DNA from: Rhodopseudomonas pentothenatexigens
Lineage (GTDB): Bacteria; Pseudomonadota; Alphaproteobacteria; Rhizobiales; Xanthobacteraceae
Length of the DNA: 64,000 bases
Reading direction: 5' to 3'
Assembly: GCF_900218015.1 (NCBI RefSeq)
Contig: NZ_UFQQ01000003.1
Span: forward strand, 186,001 to 250,000
This document shows positions 21,191 to 30,319 of the stretch, piece after piece; the stretch's first letter is position 1, and every line of letters starts with the position of its first letter. Made by a program: the position numbers and the translations under genes. The notes beneath the pieces are model-generated. The model was not told the DNA's origin. It ran no database searches and saw nothing but the letters and a program-made list of their open reading frames with translations.

Positions 21191-21406
21191 TCACTCCCGT
21201 TGCCCCTCCACCACGCTCCGTTTCGCCAGCGCCGCCGCTTCGCGGAGCAGACCGAGGTCGCCGACGTGGTTGGCGAGGATCAGCACCAGCGCCGCATCGA
21301 GCGCCGCGCTCTGCTCGTCGCTCAGACCGCGATGCGTCTCGACGATCAGCCGATAGGCGGCATCGGGATCGGCAAAATTGCTCTTGGTCGACAGCACGGC
21401 AGTCAA
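21191..21406 (-). CDS. Small DUF2783-type protein
   Basis: 71 aa, helical (FADPDAAYRLIVETHRGLSD, AALVLILANHVGDLGLLREA). The sequence fits the DUF2783 family, small proteins found next to MhpA-like FAD monooxygenases. The apparent start is TTG, whose last two bases belong to the monooxygenase TGA, so expression by translational coupling is expected. The function is unknown; an accessory role to the monooxygenase is a guess from constant linkage. Confidence 0.8.
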   Translation of the reverse strand: MTAVLSTKSNFADPDAAYRLIVETHRGLSDEQSAALDAALVLILANHVGDLGLLREAAALAKRSVVEGQRE

Positions 21407-23019
21407 AGCACAGCCCTCCCGCTCGCTCGCGCCAGCGCCGCATCGATTGCATCTGCCGTGGGGTGCCGGAACCGTGCGGCGACGTAGCCATCGGGGCGCA
21501 GCAGATAGGCCGAACCCGGCGCTGCATCGTAGCGCTGCGCGAAGGCGCCCTGCTGGTCGCGCAGCGGCGCGTCGTCGCCGATGCGCAGACTTGCGACTCC
21601 GGCGGGCAGCGGCGCGCGCATTGTGTTGGCGCTTTCGAGCAGCACGAAGTTACGGCCCGCCTGTGTGAACGCATCGGTGAGAAACAGCGGCTCGCCTTCG
21701 GCGGAACACAGCGGCGCATCGATCAGCGCGGCGCCAGGGCGTGGACCGGCGGCCCAGCCATCGACATCCGGCGTGGACAGGGGGCTGTCGTACACCGAGG
21801 GAGTCGACAGCCGGCCGGCATTGACCATCCGCTTGGCGAATTCGACGTCGTGGGCCAGCGCCAGCACCGCATCGCGCAGCCGGCGTTCCTGTTTCGAATG
21901 CGGCGCGATGAAATCGGTCGAGCGGGTGGAGTGGCGGATGTTGTCGTCGGCGGCCTGACTGCGCTCGATATCGTAGCTGTCGAGCAGGCTGGCGGGCGCC
22001 TGCCCGCGCAACACCAAATCGAGCTTCCAGGCGAGGTTCTCGCCGTCCTCCAGACCCGAATTGGCGCCGCGCGCGCCGAACGGCGACACCTGATGCGCCG
22101 AGTCGCCGGCGAAGATCACCCGCTCGTGCAGGAAGCGCTGCATCCGCCGACACTGGAACTTGTAGATCGAGATCCACTCGAAGCTGAAATCGCCGTGGCC
22201 GAGCATCCGCTCGATCCGCGGGCGCACCCGCTCCGGCTGGCGCTCGACTGCGGCATCGGCCTCGGCGCCGATCTGCAGATCGATCCGCCAGACGTCGTCG
22301 GGCTGGCGATGCAGCAATGCCGACTGGCCGGAGTGGAACGGCGGATCGAACCAGAACCAGCGCTCGGTGGGAAACTCCGCCGTCATCTTCACGTCGGCGA
22401 TCAGGAACTGATCTTCGAACACTTCGCCGGCGAACTCGGCGCCAACCATGCCGCGCAGGCTGGAGCGGGCGCCGTCGCAGGCGATCACATAGTCGGCGGC
22501 GAGCCGATACGGCCCATCCGGCGTTTCGATCGTCAGCTCGGCATGATCGTTGTGCTGGGCGAGCGCCGTCACCTTGTTGCGCCAGCGCAGATCGATTCCC
22601 GGCAGCTGCTGCACCCGGCCGACCAGGAACGCCTCGGCGTAGTATTGCTGCAGATTGATGAAGGCCGGCATCTTGTGGCCGGTCTCCGGCAGCAGGTCGA
22701 AGCGGTACACCATCTCGTCACGGCGAAAGATCTTGCCGACCTGCCAGATCACGCCCTTTTCGACCATCTGGGCGCCGACGCCGAGCCGGTCCCAGACCTC
22801 GAGCGCGCGCTTGGAGAAACAGATCGCGCGCGAACCTTCGCCGATCCGGTCGGCATCGTCGAGCAGCACCACGTTCTGGCCGCGTTGTGCCAGATCGATC
22901 GCCAGCGACAGCCCGACCGGGCCGGCGCCGACCACCACCACCGGATGGCGTGCCGGGTCCCGTCGATCCTGATCCGGATGCCGGCGATAGCCGAACTGGA
23001 AATGCTCCTGATGGGCCAT
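21403..23019 (-). CDS. FAD-dependent aromatic monooxygenase (MhpA / PheA-TfdB-like)
   Basis: 538 aa, group A flavoprotein monooxygenase. VVVGAGPVGLSLAIDLAQRG (about residues 28-47) binds the ADP part of FAD, YVIACDGARSSLRGMVG is the DG motif, and VIFAGDSAHQVSPFGARGAN is the GD motif; a thioredoxin-like C-terminal domain follows. About 25 residues precede the Rossmann motif, slightly longer than usual. It is the first gene leftward from a MarR-type operator and lies upstream of hmgA, so hydroxylation of a phenolic acid to homogentisate (for example 3-hydroxyphenylacetate) is plausible but not shown. Confidence 0.9.
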   Translation of the reverse strand: MAHQEHFQFGYRRHPDQDRRDPARHPVVVVGAGPVGLSLAIDLAQRGQNVVLLDDADRIGEGSRAICFSKRALEVWDRLGVGAQMVEKGVIWQVGKIFRRDEMVYRFDLLPETGHKMPAFINLQQYYAEAFLVGRVQQLPGIDLRWRNKVTALAQHNDHAELTIETPDGPYRLAADYVIACDGARSSLRGMVGAEFAGEVFEDQFLIADVKMTAEFPTERWFWFDPPFHSGQSALLHRQPDDVWRIDLQIGAEADAAVERQPERVRPRIERMLGHGDFSFEWISIYKFQCRRMQRFLHERVIFAGDSAHQVSPFGARGANSGLEDGENLAWKLDLVLRGQAPASLLDSYDIERSQAADDNIRHSTRSTDFIAPHSKQERRLRDAVLALAHDVEFAKRMVNAGRLSTPSVYDSPLSTPDVDGWAAGPRPGAALIDAPLCSAEGEPLFLTDAFTQAGRNFVLLESANTMRAPLPAGVASLRIGDDAPLRDQQGAFAQRYDAAPGSAYLLRPDGYVAARFRHPTADAIDAALARASGRAVL

Positions 23020-23081
23020 CGGCCTCAGCCCCGCCGACCCGTTCGCCGGTGCAAAGCGCTGGTCAAGGCGTCCTCCTGTGT

Positions 23082-23103
23082 GATAGTTTCATTTGCAACT
23101 ATC
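23082..23103. promoter_or_regulatory. MarR-type operator between the monooxygenase and marR genes
   Basis: GATAGTT, 8 nt, AACTATC: a perfect 7-bp inverted repeat, with further central symmetry, in the 129-bp divergent region. It resembles the ATAGTT-type palindromes of MarR regulators of aromatic catabolism and would let the adjacent MarR protein control both directions. Confidence 0.75.
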
Positions 23104-23148
23104 TAAGCCGCGATCGTCGCGCCGCGCAACCCGGCCCGGGAGAAATTT

Positions 23149-23646
23149 TTGTCGAAGCTCGATCTGTTCTCGTTCGTGCCGTTCCAGCTCAACCGGCTGG
23201 CCGCGGAAGTCAGTGCCGCGTTGTCGGAGGAGTATCAGCAGCGCTATGGGCTGGACATTCCCGGCTGGCGCATTCTCGCCACGCTCGGTTTTAGGAATGA
23301 CGCCTGCACGGCGCAGTTCATTGCGCAGTGCACACGCACGCACAAATCGACCATCAGCCGTGCGGTCACCGGCCTGCTCGAGCGTGAACTGATCGAACGC
23401 GTCGAGAACGAGGATGATCGCCGCGAGTTTCGGCTGCGCCTGACCAGGAAGGGCCGCGGCCTGTATCACGAGCTGGTGCCGCGGCTGAAACGCAAGGAAC
23501 AGGAGATCCTGTCCTGCCTGACGGAGCGGGAGCGCGAGCAACTGGCCGCCGTCCTCGGCAAGATCGAGCGGCATCTGAACCTGATCCAGGCCAGCCACGA
23601 CCATTCCGAGACGGCGCCGGCGAAGGCGCCGGCCTCGGTCGGATGA
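23149..23646 (+). CDS. MarR family transcriptional regulator
   Basis: 165 aa winged-helix regulator. The DNA-binding part is WRILATLGF...CTRTHKSTISRAVTGLLERELIERVENEDDRREFRLRLT, where the DDRR wing is typical; dimerisation helices lie at both ends. The start is TTG after CCCGGGAGAAATT. It is divergent from the homogentisate-linked cluster and probably represses it until an aromatic ligand binds. The Ala/Pro-rich tail is not conserved in the family. Confidence 0.92.
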   Translation: MSKLDLFSFVPFQLNRLAAEVSAALSEEYQQRYGLDIPGWRILATLGFRNDACTAQFIAQCTRTHKSTISRAVTGLLERELIERVENEDDRREFRLRLTRKGRGLYHELVPRLKRKEQEILSCLTEREREQLAAVLGKIERHLNLIQASHDHSETAPAKAPASVG

Positions 23647-23819
23647 TCGGCATCGGCGCCACCAAGTCGGCGACCGTCGATCGACCACGCTGATCAGCAC
23701 GAGGCAGGTCCGGGCGGCGATGATTGACAGCCGCGACGACGGTGGGGTGAGATGCGGCGCACAAGCTTTCGAGTTCGCGGCCTCGTTCGAGGCGGCATGC
23801 ACCACAGGACCGGCGTCGA

Positions 23820-25280
23820 ATGAACATCCGTCTCGGCTTGGTCGTCGTCCTCCTCGCGGCTTTGTTTGCAACGCCCTACTCGTTCGCCGCCGACGGGCCG
23901 GCCCGTGTCGCGCTGGTGATCGGCAACGGCAAGTATCCGGACGCCGACAAGCCGCTGAAGCAGCCTACCAACGACGCCCGCCTGCTCGCCGAGGAGTTGA
24001 AGCGCGCCGGCTTCGATGTCGATCTCGGCGAGGATCTCAGCGGCGACGCCATGCGCCGCGCTTTCGACCGGCTGTATCAGCGGGTCAAGCCGGGGTCGGT
24101 GGCGTTGGTGTTCTTCAGCGGATTCGGAATCCAGTCCGGCCGACAGAGCTATCTGGTGCCGGTCGACGCTCAGATCTGGACCGAGCCCGACGTCCGCCGC
24201 GACGGAATCGCGCTCGAAACCGTGCTGGGTGAGCTGAACAGTCGCGGCGCGTCGGTCAAGATCGCGCTGATCGACGCCTCGCGGCGCAATCCGTTCGAAC
24301 GGCGTTTCCGCAGTTTCTCCGCCGGGCTCGCCCCGATCATCGCCCCGGGCGGATCGCTGGTGATGTACGCCGCCGCGCTGAGCTCGGTCGTCACCGACCG
24401 TGGCGACGAGCACAGCCTGTTCGCCAGCGAGCTGCTCAAGGAAGTCCGCGCCCCGGGAATCTCCGCCGAAGAAGCGCTGAACCGCACCCGGCTCGGGGTG
24501 ACCCGGGCGTCGCGCGGCGAACAGGTGCCTTGGATTTCGTCGTCGCTCGCCGAGGAATTCTCCTTCGTCCCGGGCGCAAAGGCGGCAGACAAGCCCGTAG
24601 AGGCCAAGCCCGCGGCCGCCGCCGTGGCTGCGCCGCAGGCGGCACCCGAACCGGAGAAGCCGGCCGAACAGCCCAAGCCGGCGCCGAAGGCCTCGGCCGC
24701 GCCGGCCCAGACCGCCGCCGACCAGCGCCCGACGCCGGCTCCCGGCGAGCGGCGCGACGACGACAAGCTGGTGCTCGCGCTGGCGAGCGATCCGACGGTG
24801 AAGTCGCTCAACGCGCGGATCGCCGAGCGGCCGTCCGACGGCAATTCCTATTACCGGCGCGGTCAGGTGTACGCCAGCAAGGGCGCATATCGATCGGCGA
24901 TCAAGGACTTCGACGAAGCGATCCGGCTCAACCCCAAGGACGTCGAGGCCTACAACAACCGCTGCTGGGTCCGCACCGTGATCGGCGAACTGGAGCCTGC
25001 GCTCGCCGACTGCAATCAGGCGCTGCAGCTCAGGCCGAATTTCGTCGACGCGCTCGACAGCCGCGGGCTGCTGCACCTGAAGGGCGGCCGCGACAAGGCC
25101 GCGATCGCCGATTTCGATGCCGCGCTCAAGGTCAATCCGCGGCTGACCTCGTCGCTGTATGGCCGCGGGCTGGCGCGCAAGCGGACCGGGCTCACCTCCG
25201 AGGGCGACATCGACCTGACCACGGCGAAGAACCTGGATCCGAATATCGGCAAGGAGTTCGCCGGCTACGGCGTGCGCTGA
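23820..25280 (+). CDS. Secreted caspase-fold (C14) pseudoenzyme with TPR repeats
   Basis: 486 aa. A signal peptide (residues 1-24, ending YSFAAD) precedes a caspase-like domain: RVALVIGNGKYP, NDARLLAEELKRAGFDV, SVALVFFSGFG and KIALIDASRRNPF. In active C14 peptidases the last two motifs read SGHG and DACR. Here His is Phe102 and Cys is Ser154, so both catalytic residues are gone. A Pro/Ala/Lys-rich linker (about 258-310) leads to three to four TPR units (SYYRRGQVYASKGAYRSAIK, AYNNRCWV, ALDSRGLLHL). It probably acts as a periplasmic scaffold. An OmpA-like gene follows 140 bp downstream. Confidence 0.9.
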   Translation: MNIRLGLVVVLLAALFATPYSFAADGPARVALVIGNGKYPDADKPLKQPTNDARLLAEELKRAGFDVDLGEDLSGDAMRRAFDRLYQRVKPGSVALVFFSGFGIQSGRQSYLVPVDAQIWTEPDVRRDGIALETVLGELNSRGASVKIALIDASRRNPFERRFRSFSAGLAPIIAPGGSLVMYAAALSSVVTDRGDEHSLFASELLKEVRAPGISAEEALNRTRLGVTRASRGEQVPWISSSLAEEFSFVPGAKAADKPVEAKPAAAAVAAPQAAPEPEKPAEQPKPAPKASAAPAQTAADQRPTPAPGERRDDDKLVLALASDPTVKSLNARIAERPSDGNSYYRRGQVYASKGAYRSAIKDFDEAIRLNPKDVEAYNNRCWVRTVIGELEPALADCNQALQLRPNFVDALDSRGLLHLKGGRDKAAIADFDAALKVNPRLTSSLYGRGLARKRTGLTSEGDIDLTTAKNLDPNIGKEFAGYGVR

Positions 25281-25420
25281 GCAGATCCAACCCGATGCCG
25301 CGAGCGCCCGACGGGCGCGTTGAACCTGCCGCCGAGATGGCGCGACGATCAGGAACGAGGGTCATCAACAAACCGTCCGCCACCGGCCAACGGTGCGCGA
25401 TCGTTTACGGAGGAAGTATC

Positions 25421-26068
25421 ATGCCGCGGATGTCCGTATCCCGCCCCCGCATCGTTCTCGGAACCGCCGCTCTGGCGTTCAGCGCTGCCCTGTCGCTCGG
25501 GCCGGCGCTGGCCGGCGACGTCACATCGGACCAGATCGTCCGGGCGCTGACGCCGAACAAGCCGTTGACCCGCAGCCTGTCGGCCGCACAGCCGGCCGCC
25601 GCTGTCGACCCGACCCAGGTGCGGTTCGTCGACAGCCTGCGTAACCGGCCGACCCGGTCGCTGTCGTCGGGGGAACGCGCCCAGATCGCCGAGCTGACCA
25701 AGGACAAGCCGAACATCGATCTCGAAATCACCTTCGAGTACAACTCCGCGACCATCAGCCGCAACGCCGCTGCGGCGGTCGAGGCCCTGGGCAAGGCGCT
25801 GTCCAGCCCCGACCTCAAGGGCGCCACCTTCGTGGTGGCCGGTCACACCGACAGCGTCGGCGGTGACGCCTTCAATCAGGAGCTTTCGGAGCGGCGCGCC
25901 GACACCATCAAGCGGGTGCTGGTGGAGAAGTACGGCATCGCCGGCACCGATCTCGTCACCGTCGGATACGGTGAAAGCCGGTTGAAGGACCCGGAACGCC
26001 CTGCCGACGGACTCAATCGGCGCGTCCAGGTCGTCAACATGTCCGATCAGAGCGCTGCGGCCAAATGA
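25421..26068 (+). CDS. OmpA-like peptidoglycan-binding protein
   Basis: 215 aa. A signal peptide (residues 1-31, ending GPALAGD) is followed by a variable spacer with an [N/T]R-x-P-TRSL repeat, then an OmpA C-terminal domain: ITFEYNSATISRNAAAAV, VVAGHTDSVGGDAFNQELSE with RRAD, and VGYGESRLKDPERPADGLNR. The Asp and Arg that bind diaminopimelate are kept. There is no N-terminal beta-barrel, so it is a periplasmic or lipid-independent wall-binding protein. The ATG follows ACGGAGGAAGTATC. It may work with the upstream pseudo-caspase; they share strand but not a tight operon. Confidence 0.9.
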   Translation: MPRMSVSRPRIVLGTAALAFSAALSLGPALAGDVTSDQIVRALTPNKPLTRSLSAAQPAAAVDPTQVRFVDSLRNRPTRSLSSGERAQIAELTKDKPNIDLEITFEYNSATISRNAAAAVEALGKALSSPDLKGATFVVAGHTDSVGGDAFNQELSERRADTIKRVLVEKYGIAGTDLVTVGYGESRLKDPERPADGLNRRVQVVNMSDQSAAAK

Positions 26069-26099
26069 TCGCCGCTTTGGCCGATCACCACAGCTCTTC

Positions 26100-26136
26100 A
26101 AGGCGTCCCGCGATCCGGGACGCCTTCGCTGTTTTG
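26100..26136 (+). terminator. Intrinsic terminator after the OmpA-like gene
   Basis: An 11-bp stem AAGGCGTCCCG / CGGGACGCCTT with loop CGATC is followed by CGCTGTTTTG, 31 bp past the stop. Confidence 0.8.
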
Positions 26137-26225
26137 TCACTATCGAGCGGTGTATAGAAGTTCCCCGCGCGCACCATAGTGGGGCCGGCTTGCGCCGAGG
26201 TTTCGAAGGTTTGCCGAGTACTCCG

Positions 26226-27122
26226 ATGATCGACGCGTGGACCCGCTCCAACCTGTTGCCGGCACGCGCCGCGATCGCCGCCGGCATCCTCTGCGGCATC
26301 GTCACGATGCTGCCGGCGCGCGCGGATCAGCCGGCCGGGGACCATGCCGGCGTGCAGGTCGTCGTCGCCAAAGCGACCAGCGCCTGTTTTTCCGACAAAG
26401 TCCACGTGACCGGCTTCGTGGTGCCGCGTCGGGAAGCTGTGGTGATCGCCGACAGCGACGGCCGCGTCACCGACGTTCTGGTCCGCGAGGGCGGCGTTGT
26501 CACCGAGAACCAGGATGTCGTGCGCATCGTCGGTGCGGCGGGCAGCAGGACCCTGAAGGCGCCGGCGGCGGGACTGATCACCGAGGTGCGGACCATCGCC
26601 GGCGCGCCGGCTTCGCCGCTGGCCGGACCGATGCTGCGCATCGCGGTCGGCAACGAGCTCGAAGTCGAGGCCGAAGTGCCGAGCATCCACGCCCTCAAGG
26701 TGGGGCCCGGCGCCACCGCACGGATCAGCCGCGACGACGGCGTCGAGCTCAACGGCGCGGTGCGGCTCGGCGCACCGCAGATCGACCGCAAGACCCAATT
26801 CGGTCAGGTGCGGATTTCACTGGTGGCCTCGCCCACGCTGAAGGTCGGCATGTTCGTGCGCGTGACCATCGATGCGCGGCGGAGCTGCGGCGTGGCGATC
26901 CCCCGCTCGGCGATCGACCATTCCACCGTGCAGGTGGTGAAAGACAGCGTGGTCGAGACCCGACCGGTCAAGATCGGCCTGGTGTCCGACAATGCGATCG
27001 AGATTCTCGAGGGCGTGCGCGAAGGCGAGACGGTGGTCGCCGACGCCGGCACCTCGCTGCACGACGGCGATCGCATCAAGCCGATATTCCCCGACGATTC
27101 CGAGCGATCGAAAGCGCGCTGA
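26226..27122 (+). CDS. Short RND-type periplasmic adaptor (HlyD/MFP family)
   Basis: 298 aa from the ATG at 26226; a TTG at 26190 would add 12 residues. A signal peptide ends near MLPARADQ. The two lipoyl halves (VVPRREAVVIADSDGRVTDV ... TLKAPAAGLITEVRTIAGAP) are joined by only about 20 residues, so the long alpha-helical hairpin that reaches an outer-membrane channel is missing. Beta-barrel and membrane-proximal domains follow. The stop overlaps the pump start (TGATG). A paralogue of the same length lies at 32216-33112. It should link to the RND pump but cannot contact a TolC-type channel in the usual way. Confidence 0.9.
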   Translation: MIDAWTRSNLLPARAAIAAGILCGIVTMLPARADQPAGDHAGVQVVVAKATSACFSDKVHVTGFVVPRREAVVIADSDGRVTDVLVREGGVVTENQDVVRIVGAAGSRTLKAPAAGLITEVRTIAGAPASPLAGPMLRIAVGNELEVEAEVPSIHALKVGPGATARISRDDGVELNGAVRLGAPQIDRKTQFGQVRISLVASPTLKVGMFVRVTIDARRSCGVAIPRSAIDHSTVQVVKDSVVETRPVKIGLVSDNAIEILEGVREGETVVADAGTSLHDGDRIKPIFPDDSERSKAR

Positions 27123-30100
27123 TGGGCCTCAACGTCTCCTCCTGGTCGATCCGGCACCCTCTGCCGTCGATCCTGTTTTCGATCATCCTGCTGGCGCTGG
27201 GCTGGATCAGCTTCACCAAGCTGGCGGTGACGCGGCTGCCGAGCGCCGACATCCCGGTGATCTCGGTGGCCGTCTCGCAGTTCGGAGCGGCCCCGGCCGA
27301 GCTGGAAGCGCAGGTCACCAAGACCATCGAGGACGGCGTCTCCGGCGTCGAAGGCGTGCGCCACATCGCCTCGTCGATCACCGACGGCTTGTCGGTGACG
27401 ACGATCCAGTTCGCGCTGGAGACCAACACCGATCGCGCGCTCAACGACGTCAAGGACGCGGTGACCCGGGTCCGCGCCAACCTGCCGCAGAACATCAACG
27501 AGCCGCTGATCCAGCGCGTCGACGTGATCGGCCTGCCGATCGTCACCTACGCGGCGATCTCGCCCGGCAAGACCCCCGAGCAGTTGTCCTGGTTCGTCGA
27601 CGACGTGGTCAAACGCGCGCTGCAGGGCGTGCGCGGTGTCGCCCAGGTCGAGCGCATCGGCGGCGTCGAGCGCGAGATCCTGGTGTCGCTCGATCCCGAC
27701 CGGCTGAGAGCGGCGGGACTGACCGCGCTCGACGTGTCGCGGCGGCTGCGCGGCACCAATGTCGACCTCGCCGGCGGCCGCGCCGAAATCGGCAACAACG
27801 ACCAGGCGATCCGCACCCTCGCCGGCGCCCGGACGCTGAACGATCTCGCCGGCACCATGATCAGCCTGAATTCCGGCGGCGAAGTGCGGCTCGACGATCT
27901 CGGCACCGTCACCGACACCATCGCGGCGCGCCACACTTTCGCGCGCTTCAACGGCGAGCCGGTGGTGGCGCTCGGCATCAAGCGTTCCAAGGGCGCCAGC
28001 GACGTGGTGGTCGCCGAGGCGGTGCAGAAGCGGATCGATGCGCTGGCCGCGCAATATCCCGATGTCGAGCTGAAGCTGATCGACACCTCGGTCGACTACA
28101 CCAAAGGCAATTACGAGGCGGCGATCTCGACGCTGTTCGAGGGCGCCATCCTCGCCGTCATCGTGGTGTTCCTGTTCCTGCGCGATCTCCGCGCCACCGT
28201 GATCGCGGCGATCTCGCTGCCGCTGTCGATCTTCCCGGCGTTCTGGGCGATGGACATGCTGGGGTTCTCGCTGAACCTGGTCAGCTTCCTGGCGATCACG
28301 CTGTCGACCGGCATCCTGGTCGACGACGCCATCGTCGAGATCGAGAACATCGTCCGCCACATGCGAATGGGCAAATCGCCTTATCAGGCGGCGATCGAAG
28401 CCGCCGACGAGATCGGGCTGGCAGTGATCGCGATTTCGCTGACCATCATCGCGATCTTCGCACCCGCCAGCTTCATGTCGGGCATCGCCGGGCAGTTCTT
28501 CAAGCAATTCGGCATCACGGTGTCGGTGCAGGTGTTCTTCTCGCTGCTGGCGGCGCGGTTCGTCACGCCGGTGCTGGCGGCGTATTTCCTGAAAGACCAT
28601 CCGCATGTCGAGAAACCGCCGGGTCGCGTGCTGCGGGGCTATACGCGGATCGTCACCTGGTCGGTGCAGCACTATTACATCACGGTGCTGATCGGGCTCG
28701 GCATCTTCGCCGCCTCGATCTGGAGCATCGTGCTGCTGCCGCAGGGCTTCCTGCCGGCGCAGGACACCGCCCGTTCGGTGCTGGCGATGCAACTGCCGCC
28801 CGGCACCCAGATCGGCACGACCGAAAAGACCACCGAGGCGATCGTCAAGCTGCTGCGCGAGCGGCCCGAAGTCAGAAGCGTGTTCGTCGATGGCGGCCGG
28901 GTGCCGCCCGGCATCCAGGAAGTCCGCCGCGCCTCGCTGATCATCAACTACACGCCGAAGAGTGACCGCTCGATCACCCAGCGCGAGCTCGAGCACGACA
29001 TCAGCAAGCAGCTCGATCTGGTGCCCGACATCCGCTACTGGTTCCTCGACGAGAACGGGCTCCGTGCGATCTCGCTGGTGGTGACCGGCGACGACAGCAC
29101 CGTGGTCAACAACGTCGCCCAGGAACTGGCGTCGCAGATGAAGCGGATTCCGCTGATATCGAACGTCGTTTCGGAGACGGCGCTGGATCGACCCGAACTG
29201 CGGATTCGCCCCCGCGCCGATCTCGCCGCGCGGCTCGGGGTCTCGACCGAGAGCCTGTCCGAGACCATCCGGGTCGCGACCATCGGCGATGTCGGCCCGG
29301 CGCTCGCCAAGTTCGACGCCGGCGACCGGCTGGTGCCGATCCGGGTGCAGCTCGAGGATTCGGCGCGCGGCGAGCTCGCCACCCTGGAGCAGCTTCAGGT
29401 GCCGATCTATGGCGGCCGCGGTGCGGTGCCGCTGTCGGTGGTCGCCGACGTCAGGTTCGACCAGGGGCCGACCAGCATCAACCGTTACGACCGGCTGCGC
29501 CAGGCGACGGTCGCGGCCGACCTCGTCGGCAATGCCGCGCTCGGCGATGCCACCAAGCAGATCAACGAGCTGCCGGTGATGAAGTCGCTGCCGAAGGGCG
29601 TCAAAATCAGTCCCTCGGGCGATGCCGAAAACCTCGCCGAACTGTCGGACGGCTTCGCCACCGCGATCAGCGGCGGCCTGATGATGGTGTATGCGGTGCT
29701 GGTGCTGCTGTTCGGCACCTTCCTGCAGCCGATCACCATCCTGTTCTCGCTGCCGCTGTCGATCGGCGGCGCGATCGGGGCGCTGCTGCTGACCGGCAAG
29801 CAGCTCACCACGCCGGTCTGGATCGGCATCCTGATGCTGATGGGCATCGTCACCAAGAACGCCATCATGCTGATCGAATTCGCCATGGAGGCGATGCGCG
29901 AAGGCAAGAGCCGCGACGCCGCGATCATCGACGCCGGCCAGAAGCGCGCCCGACCGATCGTGATGACGACGATCGCGATGGTCGCCGGCATGACGCCGAG
30001 CGCACTGGCGTTCGGCGCCGGCGGCGAATTCCGTTCGCCGATGGCGCTGGCGGTGATCGGCGGCCTGATCTTCTCCACGGTGCTGTCGCTGATTTTCGTG

Positions 30101-30274
30101 CCCGCGGTGTTCATGATGATGGACGACGTCGGCCGAGGCTTCTGGGCGGTCGGCAAGCGCCTGCTCAGCGGCAGCGGGCGGGAGGCAGCCGAGGCGGCGC
30201 CGGCGGCAGCGACGCCCTCTGCCCCCACCGAACCGCCGCCGTCCGCCAAGAAACCGTCGTTCTGGCGCGGCTAG
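27122..30274 (+). CDS. RND efflux permease (AcrB/MexF-like, HAE1-type)
   Basis: 1050 aa, full length for tripartite RND pumps. It has TM1 (PSILFSIILLALGWISF), two large periplasmic loops and a TM4 proton relay Asp pair in STGILVDDAIVEIENIV (about residue 399). The second half repeats the fold (GIVTKNAIMLIEFAMEAM). It exports small molecules by proton antiport, with unknown substrates. The start overlaps the upstream adaptor by one base. The Pro/Ala-rich tail is cytoplasmic. No outer-membrane factor is encoded nearby. Confidence 0.95.
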   Translation: MGLNVSSWSIRHPLPSILFSIILLALGWISFTKLAVTRLPSADIPVISVAVSQFGAAPAELEAQVTKTIEDGVSGVEGVRHIASSITDGLSVTTIQFALETNTDRALNDVKDAVTRVRANLPQNINEPLIQRVDVIGLPIVTYAAISPGKTPEQLSWFVDDVVKRALQGVRGVAQVERIGGVEREILVSLDPDRLRAAGLTALDVSRRLRGTNVDLAGGRAEIGNNDQAIRTLAGARTLNDLAGTMISLNSGGEVRLDDLGTVTDTIAARHTFARFNGEPVVALGIKRSKGASDVVVAEAVQKRIDALAAQYPDVELKLIDTSVDYTKGNYEAAISTLFEGAILAVIVVFLFLRDLRATVIAAISLPLSIFPAFWAMDMLGFSLNLVSFLAITLSTGILVDDAIVEIENIVRHMRMGKSPYQAAIEAADEIGLAVIAISLTIIAIFAPASFMSGIAGQFFKQFGITVSVQVFFSLLAARFVTPVLAAYFLKDHPHVEKPPGRVLRGYTRIVTWSVQHYYITVLIGLGIFAASIWSIVLLPQGFLPAQDTARSVLAMQLPPGTQIGTTEKTTEAIVKLLRERPEVRSVFVDGGRVPPGIQEVRRASLIINYTPKSDRSITQRELEHDISKQLDLVPDIRYWFLDENGLRAISLVVTGDDSTVVNNVAQELASQMKRIPLISNVVSETALDRPELRIRPRADLAARLGVSTESLSETIRVATIGDVGPALAKFDAGDRLVPIRVQLEDSARGELATLEQLQVPIYGGRGAVPLSVVADVRFDQGPTSINRYDRLRQATVAADLVGNAALGDATKQINELPVMKSLPKGVKISPSGDAENLAELSDGFATAISGGLMMVYAVLVLLFGTFLQPITILFSLPLSIGGAIGALLLTGKQLTTPVWIGILMLMGIVTKNAIMLIEFAMEAMREGKSRDAAIIDAGQKRARPIVMTTIAMVAGMTPSALAFGAGGEFRSPMALAVIGGLIFSTVLSLIFVPAVFMMMDDVGRGFWAVGKRLLSGSGREAAEAAPAAATPSAPTEPPPSAKKPSFWRG

Positions 30275-30319
30275 GCGAATGCAATCGGGCGACGTCCGCC
30301 GCATGGGTGAGGAGCCAAG

